NCBI GenBank assembly: GCA_031266255.1
Contig: JAISBK010000183.1
Location: 1-8,763 of the forward strand
Source of the DNA: Treponema sp.
GTDB taxonomy: Bacteria; Spirochaetota; Spirochaetia; Treponematales; Breznakiellaceae
Reading direction: 5' to 3'
Length of the DNA: 8,763 nt
Within the stretch, counting starts at the first letter, position 1; each line of letters opens with the position of its first letter. Position numbers and translations under genes: made by a program. The notes under the pieces are model-generated. The model worked only from the letters and a program-made list of their open reading frames with translations, ran no database searches and had not been told where the DNA came from. Shown piece by piece: positions 1-6,775 of this stretch.

Positions 1-786
1 GTGGTCTGTTACACCGGAACCCTGCCCCAAGGGTCCTTCACCTCCCCGCTCAAGAACTTTGCCTGCGGTCAAATGAGCGAAGGCGGCACCGGGTATGGCT
101 GGAGTCTTGGATCCGTGGGGGGCTATGAAGTGTGGAAGGTGGAACCCCAGGTATCCTACACCATCAGAGGAAACCCGTTTGGTACCTGGTCAGAGGCTGG
201 GGTGGTCTGGGTCATGGAAGATAAGAACAACAACCAGATTCCAGACGAACTGTGGTATGAACTCAAAGGCAGCGATGACGACCCAGGGTCCAAGTATACC
301 TCCCTCATCACCCGCCGCTACAGTATCACCTATTTCCGCAGTACGGATACGGAAACGGTAAACGAATACGGCCAGATCATCCGCCGAGTCTACTGGGTGG
401 ACAGCAAAGGCCGCACCGGGATCATCCCAGGAGGCTGGCCCAAGGACTGGGGGGTTACCGGGGACTGGGCAACCTACACCGGGACCCTGCTCAGGGATAA
501 CGGCAATATCGCCACGGGGAACTACGAAGGTCTCGGTGAAGTAGGAGGCTATGTGGATGCGTTCGGGTTCAGCAAGTGGACCGGTGACGCATGGAACAAA
601 TTTTCCGTGTCTGACGCAATCCGTGCGGACGGCAGCGCGGCAAACCTAAATGCGGTTAAGTTCATCAAGGTGCAAACCGCGATTCACCACTACGGCGGGA
701 TATTCGGCGACTGTTCCACGGAGATAAACAGTGCGGACTTCCTGGGAAGCCAGACCGACTTCCCTGATCCTGACGGGGGACACTAA
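1..786 (+). CDS. Secreted/cell-surface protein, Bacteroidetes-like domain (5'-truncated by window)
   Basis: The frame is open from base 1, so the GTG there is probably not the true start and the N-terminus (expected to carry a signal peptide) lies outside the window. The 261 visible residues are rich in Gly, Trp, Tyr and Asp with no membrane segment. The layout matches what I know of a domain in Bacteroidetes 'cell surface proteins': an SLGSVGGY segment near residue 35, then SEAGVVWVMEDKNNNQIPDE (residues 64-83), then WYELKGSD (85-92), a VYWVDSKGRTG stretch (130-140) and a late FIKVQTAI segment (221-228) followed by CSTEI. Residues 74-82 (DKNNNQIPD) look like an EF-hand-type Ca2+ loop. Molecular function is unknown; a surface or polysaccharide-associated role is inference. 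It converges with mobA across the hairpin at 791-837. Certainty is high that it is coding and moderate for the family. Confidence 0.75.
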   Translation: MVCYTGTLPQGSFTSPLKNFACGQMSEGGTGYGWSLGSVGGYEVWKVEPQVSYTIRGNPFGTWSEAGVVWVMEDKNNNQIPDELWYELKGSDDDPGSKYTSLITRRYSITYFRSTDTETVNEYGQIIRRVYWVDSKGRTGIIPGGWPKDWGVTGDWATYTGTLLRDNGNIATGNYEGLGEVGGYVDAFGFSKWTGDAWNKFSVSDAIRADGSAANLNAVKFIKVQTAIHHYGGIFGDCSTEINSADFLGSQTDFPDPDGGH

Positions 787-790
787 GCAA

Positions 791-837
791 AAGGCCCCTA
801 AAGAGGGCGCGTTGCTGCGTCCCTCCTTAGGGGCCTT
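791..837. terminator. Strong convergent hairpin terminator between the surface-protein gene and mobA
   Basis: Bases 791-800 (AAGGCCCCTA) pair perfectly with 828-837. The stem continues inward through 801/827, 803-807/821-825 and 808-810/817-819, with one A-C mismatch (802/826) and one bulged T (820), around a 6-nt loop (811-816). That makes a stem of about 19 bp. On the minus strand the stem is followed by CCTTTTGCTT, a modest U-tract, so it fits best as the end of the mobA operon. On the plus strand it follows the stop at 786 directly but has no good U-tract, so its use in that direction is less certain. Confidence 0.85.
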
Positions 838-843
838 ATATCC

Positions 844-1452
844 CTAACTACCAGACCCTTGAGCGCGGCTATGAACTTTGCTTTGCGCCAGCTCTAAATC
901 TGCTTGATAATTGATATTGAAAAACATATCACCCTGATTAAACCGCTGCGCGTCTGCAGCGTCAATGATCTGTAGGTTCAGCCGATCAAGAAGGGGGCTG
1001 ATCTTATATTCATGCCGGACCAGGGCTTCGTATATCGGTTCACTACAGGACTGGTTGAAAAAGGAATTGAACGGTTCATACAAGCCGTCTCCCCGCCGGG
1101 CCACACAGGCATCCACCGGCTTAAGGTGGATGAGGTCTTGCATATACCGGATATAGGCAAGGGAAATAAAGGGCATATCACAGGCAAGCACATAGAGGTA
1201 CTCGCTGCGGCACACCTTAAGCCCCTGGTATATCCCCGCCAACGGACCTTTGCCTATCTGATCCTTAAGAACCAGGACTCCTGCATGGTCAACCGGTTCA
1301 TTACTCGATACCAGTATTTCACTAAAAAGCGCTCCCAGTTTCGTGATAAGGCCGGCTAATACGGGTTCTCCCTCCAGTTCCAGCTTCTTTTTGTCATATC
1401 CTAGTCTGCTACCCCGACCCCCGGCCAAGATCAAGGCACTTCCGGTTACCAT
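844..1452 (-). CDS. mobA: Molybdenum cofactor guanylyltransferase MobA
   Basis: This 202-residue protein, normal for MobA (about 190-210), should transfer GMP from GTP to Mo- or W-molybdopterin, giving the guanine dinucleotide that becomes bis-MGD. The nucleotide-binding signature LAGGRGSRLGYDKKK is at residues 9-23, GKGPLAGIYQGL at 67-78, the metal-binding aspartate in ACDMPF at residue 92, and the typical C-terminal FFNINYQADL at 177-186. The ATG at 1452 is preceded by a GGGGGT ribosome site about 8 nt upstream. It is the last gene of the fdhF operon, 106 nt after hydA2 and behind an intercistronic hairpin. Its product is a cofactor needed by the FdhF encoded at the other end of the operon, which explains the linkage. 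It acts in the cytoplasm. Confidence 0.92.
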   Translation of the reverse strand: MVTGSALILAGGRGSRLGYDKKKLELEGEPVLAGLITKLGALFSEILVSSNEPVDHAGVLVLKDQIGKGPLAGIYQGLKVCRSEYLYVLACDMPFISLAYIRYMQDLIHLKPVDACVARRGDGLYEPFNSFFNQSCSEPIYEALVRHEYKISPLLDRLNLQIIDAADAQRFNQGDMFFNINYQADLELAQSKVHSRAQGSGS

Positions 1453-1471
1453 TTTTCGTTACCCCCAAGAC

Positions 1472-1534
1472 AAGCCCCTGTTTCTTCCCCTGATTCAACC
1501 GTTCTTGCCGAACAAGGCTCAAGAAAAGGGGCTT
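1472..1534 (-). promoter_or_regulatory. Intercistronic hairpin between hydA2 and mobA
   Basis: Bases 1472-1479 (AAGCCCCT) pair with 1527-1534, and 1481-1486 (TTTCTT) pair with 1521-1526. This gives a 14-bp stem with one bulged base (1480) and a 34-nt loop. It fills most of the 106-nt gap between the hydA2 stop and the mobA start, and ends a few bases before the G-rich mobA ribosome site. On the minus strand CAGGGG occurs twice, separated by AAGAAA, so the CCCC arm has two possible partners and the fold could be bistable. No U-tract follows it, so it is not a classic terminator. An mRNA-processing, stability or translation-control element is inferred. Confidence 0.55.
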
Positions 1535-1558
1535 CCGCAATCATCCGAGCAGGACCGT

Positions 1559-2929
1559 TCAGCCTCCCTTATATTTGGTATGCAGGAGTTTATGGGACAA
1601 TTTCCCGTTGGGTTTCTCCAAAAACTCTTGATAGATTTTGGTAATCGACGGGTTGATATGGGACTTGCGCAAGGGCAGCCCCTTATCATGGTCAAAGGTG
1701 GCGTTCCTGCGGTTTTCATAAGCCTGGGGTTTATCCGTGTCCACTAAGAGCTTAGGCTGGCCGCCGCCGCTCACACACCCTTCAGGACAGGTCATCACTT
1801 CCACAAAGTGCAGATCCAATGTACCGGCCTGTAATTGTTCGATGATGGGATCGATGTTCTTTAAATTGGTCAGCACTCCCACCTTTAAGGTCAAATCCCC
1901 GGTCTTAATCGCCGCGGTACGGAATCCTTCGGTACTGCGGACCGGCAGAATATCCACCTCGGTATCGCTTAGTTCCTGACCGGTTATCAAGGTGTAGCCC
2001 GTGCGTATCGCAGCTTCCATGACCCCGCCGGTAACGCCGAAAATGGTACCGGCACCGGTATATTCCCCAAGGGGCAGGTCAAAGGATTCTTCGGGAAGCG
2101 AGGCAAAATCAATCCCCATTTTTTTGATTAAATACGCCAGTTCCCGGGTGGTAATAACCACATCCACGTCTTTATACCCGCTGTCATGCATTTCAGGGCG
2201 ATCACACTCAAAGGCTTTACAGGTACAGGGCATAACCGATACGGTAAATACCGTGCTGGGATCTACCCCGTTGAGTTTGGCGCCGTAGGTTTTAAACACC
2301 GCACCCGCCATTTGCTGGGGGCTTTTACAGGAAGACAGGTGTTTCGTCAGGGTAGGATGATTAGTTTCCAGATATTTAACCCACCCTGGACAGCAGGAGG
2401 TAAACATGGGAAGCACTCCTTTTTCCGTAACCCGTTTCACCAATTCAGTGCCTTCTTCCATAATGGTTAAATCTGCGGTGAAATTGGTATCATACACCTG
2501 GTTAAACCCAAGCCGCCGTAAGGCCGCAGCCATTTTTCCCGCGGCCAAGGTACCTAGGGGCAAGCCGAAGTCTTCGGCAATACCGACCCGCACTGCAGGC
2601 GCAGCCTGGACCATAGTAACTTTGGAGGGGTCCTGCAAAGCCTTGATGACCTCCTCTATATGGCTCACATTATACGCGGCAAACAAAGGCTCCGTTACTG
2701 TATCGGGCAGGTTCCGTTCTTCCCGCTTCTTGGTATAAACCGCTGCCCCGTGGTCAATCAAGGAAATATAAGACTTGCACTTCTGCACACATTGTCCGCA
2801 CATGACGCAGCGATCCGTAACAATGGTCTGGGGTTCATGCGGATTACCTTCAATCGCATACACCGGACATACCTTGCTACATTCCTGGCATCCGGTACAA
2901 ATATCTTGGTCAATGAGAATAACCGCCAT
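1559..2929 (-). CDS. hydA2: [FeFe] hydrogenase, HDCR-type catalytic subunit HydA2
   Basis: This 456-residue iron-only hydrogenase catalyses reversible H2 oxidation. The N-terminus holds a two-cluster ferredoxin domain: C11-C14-C17-C21 and C41-C44-C47-C51. The H-cluster domain has all three signatures: TSCCPGW (177-183; C180 a ligand, C179 the likely proton-relay Cys), MPCTCKAFE (233-241) and EVMTCPEGCVSGGGQP (377-392; C381 and C385). The C-terminus reads SHKLLHTKY, as I recall for the formate-dehydrogenase-linked group. It lacks the extra N-terminal [2Fe-2S] and [4Fe-4S] domains of long clostridial enzymes and has no signal peptide. An AGGGAGG ribosome site lies about 9 nt before the ATG, inside the end of the preceding hycB gene, and only 3 nt separate the genes, so translation is probably coupled. 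Context with fdhF and two HycB proteins marks it as the H2-oxidising subunit of an HDCR complex. The H-cluster maturases HydE, HydF and HydG are not in this window. Confidence 0.95.
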   Translation of the reverse strand: MAVILIDQDICTGCQECSKVCPVYAIEGNPHEPQTIVTDRCVMCGQCVQKCKSYISLIDHGAAVYTKKREERNLPDTVTEPLFAAYNVSHIEEVIKALQDPSKVTMVQAAPAVRVGIAEDFGLPLGTLAAGKMAAALRRLGFNQVYDTNFTADLTIMEEGTELVKRVTEKGVLPMFTSCCPGWVKYLETNHPTLTKHLSSCKSPQQMAGAVFKTYGAKLNGVDPSTVFTVSVMPCTCKAFECDRPEMHDSGYKDVDVVITTRELAYLIKKMGIDFASLPEESFDLPLGEYTGAGTIFGVTGGVMEAAIRTGYTLITGQELSDTEVDILPVRSTEGFRTAAIKTGDLTLKVGVLTNLKNIDPIIEQLQAGTLDLHFVEVMTCPEGCVSGGGQPKLLVDTDKPQAYENRRNATFDHDKGLPLRKSHINPSITKIYQEFLEKPNGKLSHKLLHTKYKGG

Positions 2930-2932
2930 GAT

Positions 2933-3520
2933 CTACAGCCTCCCTTGTTTTGCCACATCCGGTACTACTTCCAGCGCCGCGGTTGCCTTGAGTCTTTTTT
3001 CAGTTACTTCGGTAACCGTATCAACCACCCGCAATGCCTGATTAGGACAGGTTGCTACACAAGCAGGCCCATCCTCCCGCGCAATACAGAAATCGCACTT
3101 GTGGATAAACCGGGGGATCCCCTGATCTTGGGGTACACCAGCCTGGCCAAAGATCTCCCGTATTTCTTCCATGTCTGCAGCCCCTAGAATCGCAATAGCC
3201 CCAAAAGGACAGGCCATAACGCAATTCTTACAGCCGATGCACTTTTTCCGGTTTACTACCACGGTTCCATTTTTGCGCTCAATAGCCCCGGTTGCACAGG
3301 AACGTAAACAGGGCGCGTTTTCGCAATGGTGACATTGTACCGGCATACAGCCTAGTTCCGACGTGGTGAGGTACAGATTGGGAATAACCGGAGTCGTAAC
3401 CGCGCCTACGGTTTTTAAGTTCCCCGGCTGGTGACTTGCGAAACAGGCGACTTCACAAGCCCTGCAGCCAGTACACTTTGCCAAATCTGCCAACACAAAA
3501 TAAGATTGCTCTCTCTTCAT
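2933..3520 (-). CDS. HycB-type 4x[4Fe-4S] electron-transfer subunit, hydrogenase-proximal
   Basis: This 195-residue polyferredoxin of the HycB/DmsB type should carry electrons between hydrogenase and formate dehydrogenase. Four Cys motifs are complete: I, C16-C19-C22-C26; II, C63-C66-C71-C75; III, C94-C97-C100-C104 followed by PFGA; and IV, C142-C145-C154-C158. That is enough for four [4Fe-4S] clusters. There is no Tat or Sec signal and no membrane anchor, so it is cytoplasmic. The C-terminal tail of about 35 residues after motif IV (VDTVTEVTEKRLKA...) may be helical. In the characterised T. kivui HDCR the HycB subunits build the filament core, so a similar role is possible here. The ATG at 3520 follows an AGAGGTG ribosome site. 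It lies 3 nt before hydA2 and about 90 nt after the mini-ferredoxin gene. I cannot say from sequence alone whether it matches HycB3 or HycB4. Confidence 0.9.
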   Translation of the reverse strand: MKREQSYFVLADLAKCTGCRACEVACFASHQPGNLKTVGAVTTPVIPNLYLTTSELGCMPVQCHHCENAPCLRSCATGAIERKNGTVVVNRKKCIGCKNCVMACPFGAIAILGAADMEEIREIFGQAGVPQDQGIPRFIHKCDFCIAREDGPACVATCPNQALRVVDTVTEVTEKRLKATAALEVVPDVAKQGRL

Positions 3521-3534
3521 AAAACACCTCTCAT

Positions 3535-3606
3535 CTAAACGCCTTTTCTCAAAGGCTTATCCAGAATCTTATACGGTTCTGGAAAGATACCCGTTTCATA
3601 AGACAT
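3535..3606 (-). CDS. Candidate 23-codon small ORF between mini-ferredoxin and hycB
   Basis: An ATG lies 4 nt after the stop of the 95-residue ORF (TGA-GGTG-ATG) and opens 23 codons (MSYETGIFPEPYKILDKPLR and three more), ending in TAG 14 nt before the hycB ATG. The composition looks protein-like and the position allows translational coupling. However, the GAGG motif is only about 2 nt from the ATG, and 23 open codons are expected often by chance. The same bases hold two perfect 6-bp inverted repeats, GCCTTT/AAAGGC (3541-3556) and CCAGAA/TTCTGG (3561-3582), so the stretch may instead be an RNA structure in front of hycB. No function is proposed. Confidence 0.25.
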   Translation of the reverse strand: MSYETGIFPEPYKILDKPLRKGV

Positions 3607-3610
3607 CACC

Positions 3611-3898
3611 TCACAGGTTTAAAAGCGGCAAACAATCCGCGCTCTTTGTCCGTTTTTGCGCTGCGCTGAGGGCTTCAAGCACGACCTTGTCGGTTGAATG
3701 GTAACATCGGGTAATACAGGGAGGTATAGGGCCTGCCGCGGCTTGATACTGTTCACACACCCCGCACTTATGAGCCTCAAGTAAGATATCCCCCCGAATA
3801 TAAAGTACCGCATTACTCCTGCAAGATACGGTACAATGACTCTGCATACACCCGGTACACCGTATCACGATAGGTTCAAAACTCGCTCTGTTATCCAT
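3611..3898 (-). CDS. Cys-rich mini-ferredoxin (two HycB-like motifs only)
   Basis: This 95-residue protein has eight Cys in two clusters: C14-x2-C17-x4-C22-x3-C26 and C45-x2-C48-x12-C61-x3-C65. The first resembles HycB motif II (CRHCENPACKASC in its neighbour) and the second resembles motif IV (CDLC...SCIRVC). Motifs I and III are absent, so it reads like a HycB cut down to two motifs, possibly binding two [4Fe-4S] clusters. The residues after motif IV (STDKVVLEALSAAQKRTKSA) look helical and basic. There is no signal peptide or membrane segment. The start at 3898 is fixed by an in-frame TGA 6 nt upstream (3905-3907); the ribosome site (GGTG) is weak. It lies between the two full HycB genes of an HDCR operon and so is probably an accessory electron carrier or assembly protein. 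It could instead be a degraded third hycB copy, though both Cys sets are intact. Exact family not recognised. Confidence 0.75.
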   Translation of the reverse strand: MDNRASFEPIVIRCTGCMQSHCTVSCRSNAVLYIRGDILLEAHKCGVCEQYQAAAGPIPPCITRCYHSTDKVVLEALSAAQKRTKSADCLPLLNL

Positions 3899-4009
3899 AA
3901 TATTTCACCGTTCCACCATAAATCCAGGGACATACACGCAATGGGTACGTTCATGCTCCAAGGTCGTACTTCTTGCCTGTTTGCCCCGGATTGTCTCTCT
4001 ACCTCCTCC
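3899..4009 (-). other. Intercistronic stretch: orphan Shine-Dalgarno and UGA-bounded open frame
   Basis: This gap of about 110 nt follows hycB. Immediately after the hycB TGA is a near-perfect ribosome site, GGAGGAGGT (minus strand, 4001-4009), with no ATG, GTG or TTG at a usable distance. In the same frame as hycB, 34 codons stay open from that TGA to a second TGA (3905-3907). Two codons later the 95-residue ORF starts, also in the same frame. I see no clear stem-loop resembling a bacterial SECIS element after the first TGA. The stretch may be a long untranslated spacer or the residue of a once longer gene. Confidence 0.4.
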
Positions 4010-4525
4010 TCAGATCTGATACTGCAATGCGTTGCGGCGTTTTTCCGCTAAACTCTGGTCTATCGCCTCTTCTGTTACCAGTGATAACGCCTCGGTGGGA
4101 CAGACTCGGATACAGGACGGGGAATCTGCCACCCCTTTACAGAGATCGCATTTATTCGCCACTTTTCTGATCGAACCATCGGCTTGAACTTCACTGGTTT
4201 CCACAATCTCCACCGCGCCGAAAGGACAAGCGATCACACAATTTTTACAGCCAATACATTTTTTGGTATTGATGAGTACTACGTTATCCTCCACGCTGAT
4301 GGCATTAGAAGTACAGGAAGCCTTACACGCGGGGTTTTCACAGTGCCGGCAATGCAGAGGCGCGCTCACCTGCGCGGTCTTGACCATAAAAAGTCTGGGA
4401 TTAAAGGCATACCCATCTGGGTCTATTTCAAAGATCCGCTTCCCTTCATGGGCTACTACACAGCTAATCATACAGGTTCTGCACCCGATACACCGCAGCG
4501 AATTTGCTTTTATAAACCGATTCAT
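4010..4525 (-). CDS. HycB-type 4x[4Fe-4S] electron-transfer subunit, FDH-proximal
   Basis: This 171-residue polyferredoxin of the HycB/HydN type should take electrons to or from FdhF. Motifs: I, C12-C15-C18-C22; II, C59-C62-C67-C71; III, C90-C93-C96-C100 with PFGA; IV, C126-C129-C138-C142 followed by PTEA. All 16 ligands are present. The tail SLAEKRRNALQYQI recalls E. coli HydN. The start codon overlaps the fdhF stop (ATGA, 4522-4525), and a GAGGAGG ribosome site sits about 7 nt upstream inside fdhF, so the two are translationally coupled and probably made in equal amounts. That coupling is the reason for calling it the partner of FdhF. No export signal is seen, so it is cytoplasmic. It differs clearly from the second HycB protein of the operon (no long insert between motifs III and IV), so the two are not a recent duplication. 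Confidence 0.9.
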   Translation of the reverse strand: MNRFIKANSLRCIGCRTCMISCVVAHEGKRIFEIDPDGYAFNPRLFMVKTAQVSAPLHCRHCENPACKASCTSNAISVEDNVVLINTKKCIGCKNCVIACPFGAVEIVETSEVQADGSIRKVANKCDLCKGVADSPSCIRVCPTEALSLVTEEAIDQSLAEKRRNALQYQI

Positions 4526-6720
4526 GCCAAGGCCTCCTCGTTTACAATATGCATCCGCTTCCTGATATCCTGGTACCGGTGAGCCACTTCTTCTTCAGCC
4601 CACTTCTGGTTAGGGAGCTTTTCTATTCGGCACGCGCAGTACTTGTATTCTGGAGTACGGCTTGTAGGATCCAGGGAGGATATGGTGAGTTCATTACAGG
4701 CCCCGATCCACCACTGATAGGTCATATACACGGCTCCTGGTTTGACCCGCTCAGTAGGCTTACACCGCGTGTAGGCATAGCCCCGTTTTGAAAGAATTTT
4801 GACGATGTCCCCTTCTTTTACCTCCAGTTTGCCGCAGTCCTCAAAGGACATTTCCACCCAGCCCGGCTCGTCTTCCAGGTTCCGCAGCATACGGCAGTTT
4901 CCGGTCATGGTTCGCACCGAATAATGCCCCACTTCCCGGACCGTGCATAGGGTCAGCGGGAATTCGTTGCTTTCAATCTCAGTAGGCGGATGATAGGGAG
5001 AGGTCTTCAATATACCGATGCCGTCAGGAGTGGCGAAATGGCCGCCTGCATGGAGGAACATGGTTCCCGTATCATGCGGCCCCTTATCCCAGCAAGGCCA
5101 CTGGACGCTGCCCTGGCGTTCGAGCTTCTCGTAGGTAGCGCCGGTAAACTTAGGACAGAGATCGATCATCTCGTTCCATATTTCCTCGGTGTTGTGGTAA
5201 TGCATAGGATAACCCATAGCCGTGGCAATCAGGCAGGTGATCTCCCAATCGGTTTTGATGTTACCCACCGGCTCAAGAACCTTGCGGATCCGTTGGAATC
5301 CCCGGTCCGAACTGGTGTATACCCCCTCATGCTCACCCCAGGCAGTAGCAGGCAGGATCGCGTCGGCATGTTCTGCGGTCTTGTTCCAGAAAATATCCTG
5401 AACCACCACAAAGTCTATCTCGTCCAAGGTCTCCCGGATCTCTTCCAAATCCGGATCCGACTGCGCGGGATCCTCACCGGTGATATAGTAGGCATGGATC
5501 CGTTTTGCCGGGTCCGGCTGATGTACCACGAATTCAGGCACCCGGGTAAGCTGAATACCGACCTTGTTGTCAAGCTTAACCCCCCAGGCTTTCTCAAACT
5601 TTGCCTGGATTGCCGGATCAGTAACACTTTGGTAGCCTGGGTACACATCGGGAAGATCCCCCATGTCGCAGGTACCTTGGACGTTATTCTGTCCCCGGAC
5701 CGGACCGGTACCGCAGGCATAGTGGCCGAAGTTGCCGGTAAGCATGGCCAAACTGCAACAGCATTTAACCGTTTCAACTCCCTGGGAGAATTGGGTGATG
5801 CCCATGCCCCACAGGATCGCCGAGTGCTTGGAACTGGCGTACTTCCGGGCGGTAAAAACAATATCCTTTACCGAAAGGCCGGTGATCTTGGCTACTTTTT
5901 CAGGGGGATAATCCTTAACGATTTCCCAGAACTCGTCAAATCCCTTGGTATGAGCGCTGACAAACTCCTTATCATACAACTGCTCACTGATGATGATGTA
6001 TGCCAAGCCGTTGGTGAGGGCTACGTTGGTCCCTCCCTTGAGCTGAAGGTGAAGGTCCGCAATCCGGGCAGTCTCGGTGATCCGGGGATCCGCGCAGATG
6101 ATGTAGCAGCCCTTCTCCTTGGCCTTGACAATACGACGAGCCACAATGGGGTGGGAGGCCGCCGCATTATACCCGATATTAAAGATCACTTCCGTGTCTT
6201 CGATTTCCGGGATAGAAAGGGACATAGCCCCTTCCCCGATGGTTTGCCGGGAACCGGCCACTGATGCGGCGTGACAGATCCGGGCGCAATGATCGATGTT
6301 GTTGGTTCCCATTACCGCCCGGGTAAATTTCTGGGTGATGTAGCCTGCTTCATTACCCGGCCCGCGAGCAGAAGCCGCGCCCATGAAAGCATCCGGGCCC
6401 CATTTCTCCTTGATCGCTAAAAAATTATCCGCCACAAACCTGATGGCTTCGTCCCAGCTCACCACTTCCAAAGGTGATTTCTTCCCATTTTTTCGTATCA
6501 TAGGTTCGCGAATACGCTTGGTAAGGATCTGGGGATCATTGAGATAATCCCAGCCATACCAGCCCTTGAGGCATGCCGTGCCTTCGTTGGTTCTCCCCTG
6601 TATTGGATGAACATCAAGGATCTTATTTGCCCCTTTATCAACCGTAAACAAAAGTTGACACCCCGCACCGCAGTAACAACAGGTCGTTTGAATTTCTTGT
6701 AACGAATCCGTGTCTGCCAT
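4522..6720 (-). CDS. fdhF: Formate dehydrogenase H, cysteine variant (CO2 reductase subunit)
   Basis: This 732-residue molybdo/tungsto-bis-MGD oxidoreductase is closely similar along its whole length to E. coli FdhF (715 residues), catalysing formate/CO2 interconversion. The [4Fe-4S] ligands are C14, C17, C21 and C50, with the electron-relay Lys at 52. The active site reads HCARICHAASVAG: the selenocysteine of E. coli is replaced by C149 (codon TGT, minus strand 6274-6276), followed by catalytic His150. The active-site Arg is 342 in GPVRGQNNVQG. The C-terminal MGD-binding part has TVREVGHYSVRTMTGN and MTYQWWIGACNEL. There is no Tat signal, so the enzyme is cytoplasmic. The start is set at 6720 (MADTDSL) by an AAGGAGGG site 5 nt upstream, not at the in-frame ATG at 6750. 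It is the first gene of the operon, overlaps hycB by 4 nt, and is paired with hydA2 and mobA, so it should act mainly as the CO2-reducing subunit of an HDCR. Confidence 0.95.
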   Translation of the reverse strand: MADTDSLQEIQTTCCYCGAGCQLLFTVDKGANKILDVHPIQGRTNEGTACLKGWYGWDYLNDPQILTKRIREPMIRKNGKKSPLEVVSWDEAIRFVADNFLAIKEKWGPDAFMGAASARGPGNEAGYITQKFTRAVMGTNNIDHCARICHAASVAGSRQTIGEGAMSLSIPEIEDTEVIFNIGYNAAASHPIVARRIVKAKEKGCYIICADPRITETARIADLHLQLKGGTNVALTNGLAYIIISEQLYDKEFVSAHTKGFDEFWEIVKDYPPEKVAKITGLSVKDIVFTARKYASSKHSAILWGMGITQFSQGVETVKCCCSLAMLTGNFGHYACGTGPVRGQNNVQGTCDMGDLPDVYPGYQSVTDPAIQAKFEKAWGVKLDNKVGIQLTRVPEFVVHQPDPAKRIHAYYITGEDPAQSDPDLEEIRETLDEIDFVVVQDIFWNKTAEHADAILPATAWGEHEGVYTSSDRGFQRIRKVLEPVGNIKTDWEITCLIATAMGYPMHYHNTEEIWNEMIDLCPKFTGATYEKLERQGSVQWPCWDKGPHDTGTMFLHAGGHFATPDGIGILKTSPYHPPTEIESNEFPLTLCTVREVGHYSVRTMTGNCRMLRNLEDEPGWVEMSFEDCGKLEVKEGDIVKILSKRGYAYTRCKPTERVKPGAVYMTYQWWIGACNELTISSLDPTSRTPEYKYCACRIEKLPNQKWAEEEVAHRYQDIRKRMHIVNEEALA

Positions 6721-6725
6721 GAGTA

Positions 6726-6733
6726 CCCTCCTT
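6726..6733 (-). promoter_or_regulatory. Ribosome binding site fixing the fdhF start
   Basis: On the minus strand AAGGAGGG lies 5 nt before the ATG at 6720, ideal spacing. The alternative ATG at 6750 has no comparable site and would add ten residues (MYEKQRRRVL) upstream of where FdhF proteins normally begin. Confidence 0.85.
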
Positions 6734-6775
6734 CTCTGTTTTTCATACATCTTGGTAGAAAATAGTTACGATACA

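Noticed and set aside
4010..4012. The hycB UGA stop as a selenocysteine codon.
   Set aside because: No SECIS-like hairpin is apparent directly downstream, all 16 Fe-S ligands are already present upstream, and related HycB/HydN proteins end near this point. Kept only as a low-weight readthrough question.
4990..6264. A 424-codon open frame on the plus strand, antisense to fdhF.
   Set aside because: It lies wholly opposite a gene with full FdhF conservation, its translation shows no recognisable domain, and long antisense frames are common opposite GC-biased codons. It is a shadow.
6721..6750. Upstream in-frame ATG at 6750 as the fdhF start.
   Set aside because: The AAGGAGGG site sits inside this stretch, 5 nt before the ATG at 6720, and FdhF proteins begin close to the first FeS Cys. 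The extra ten residues are basic and unlike the family.
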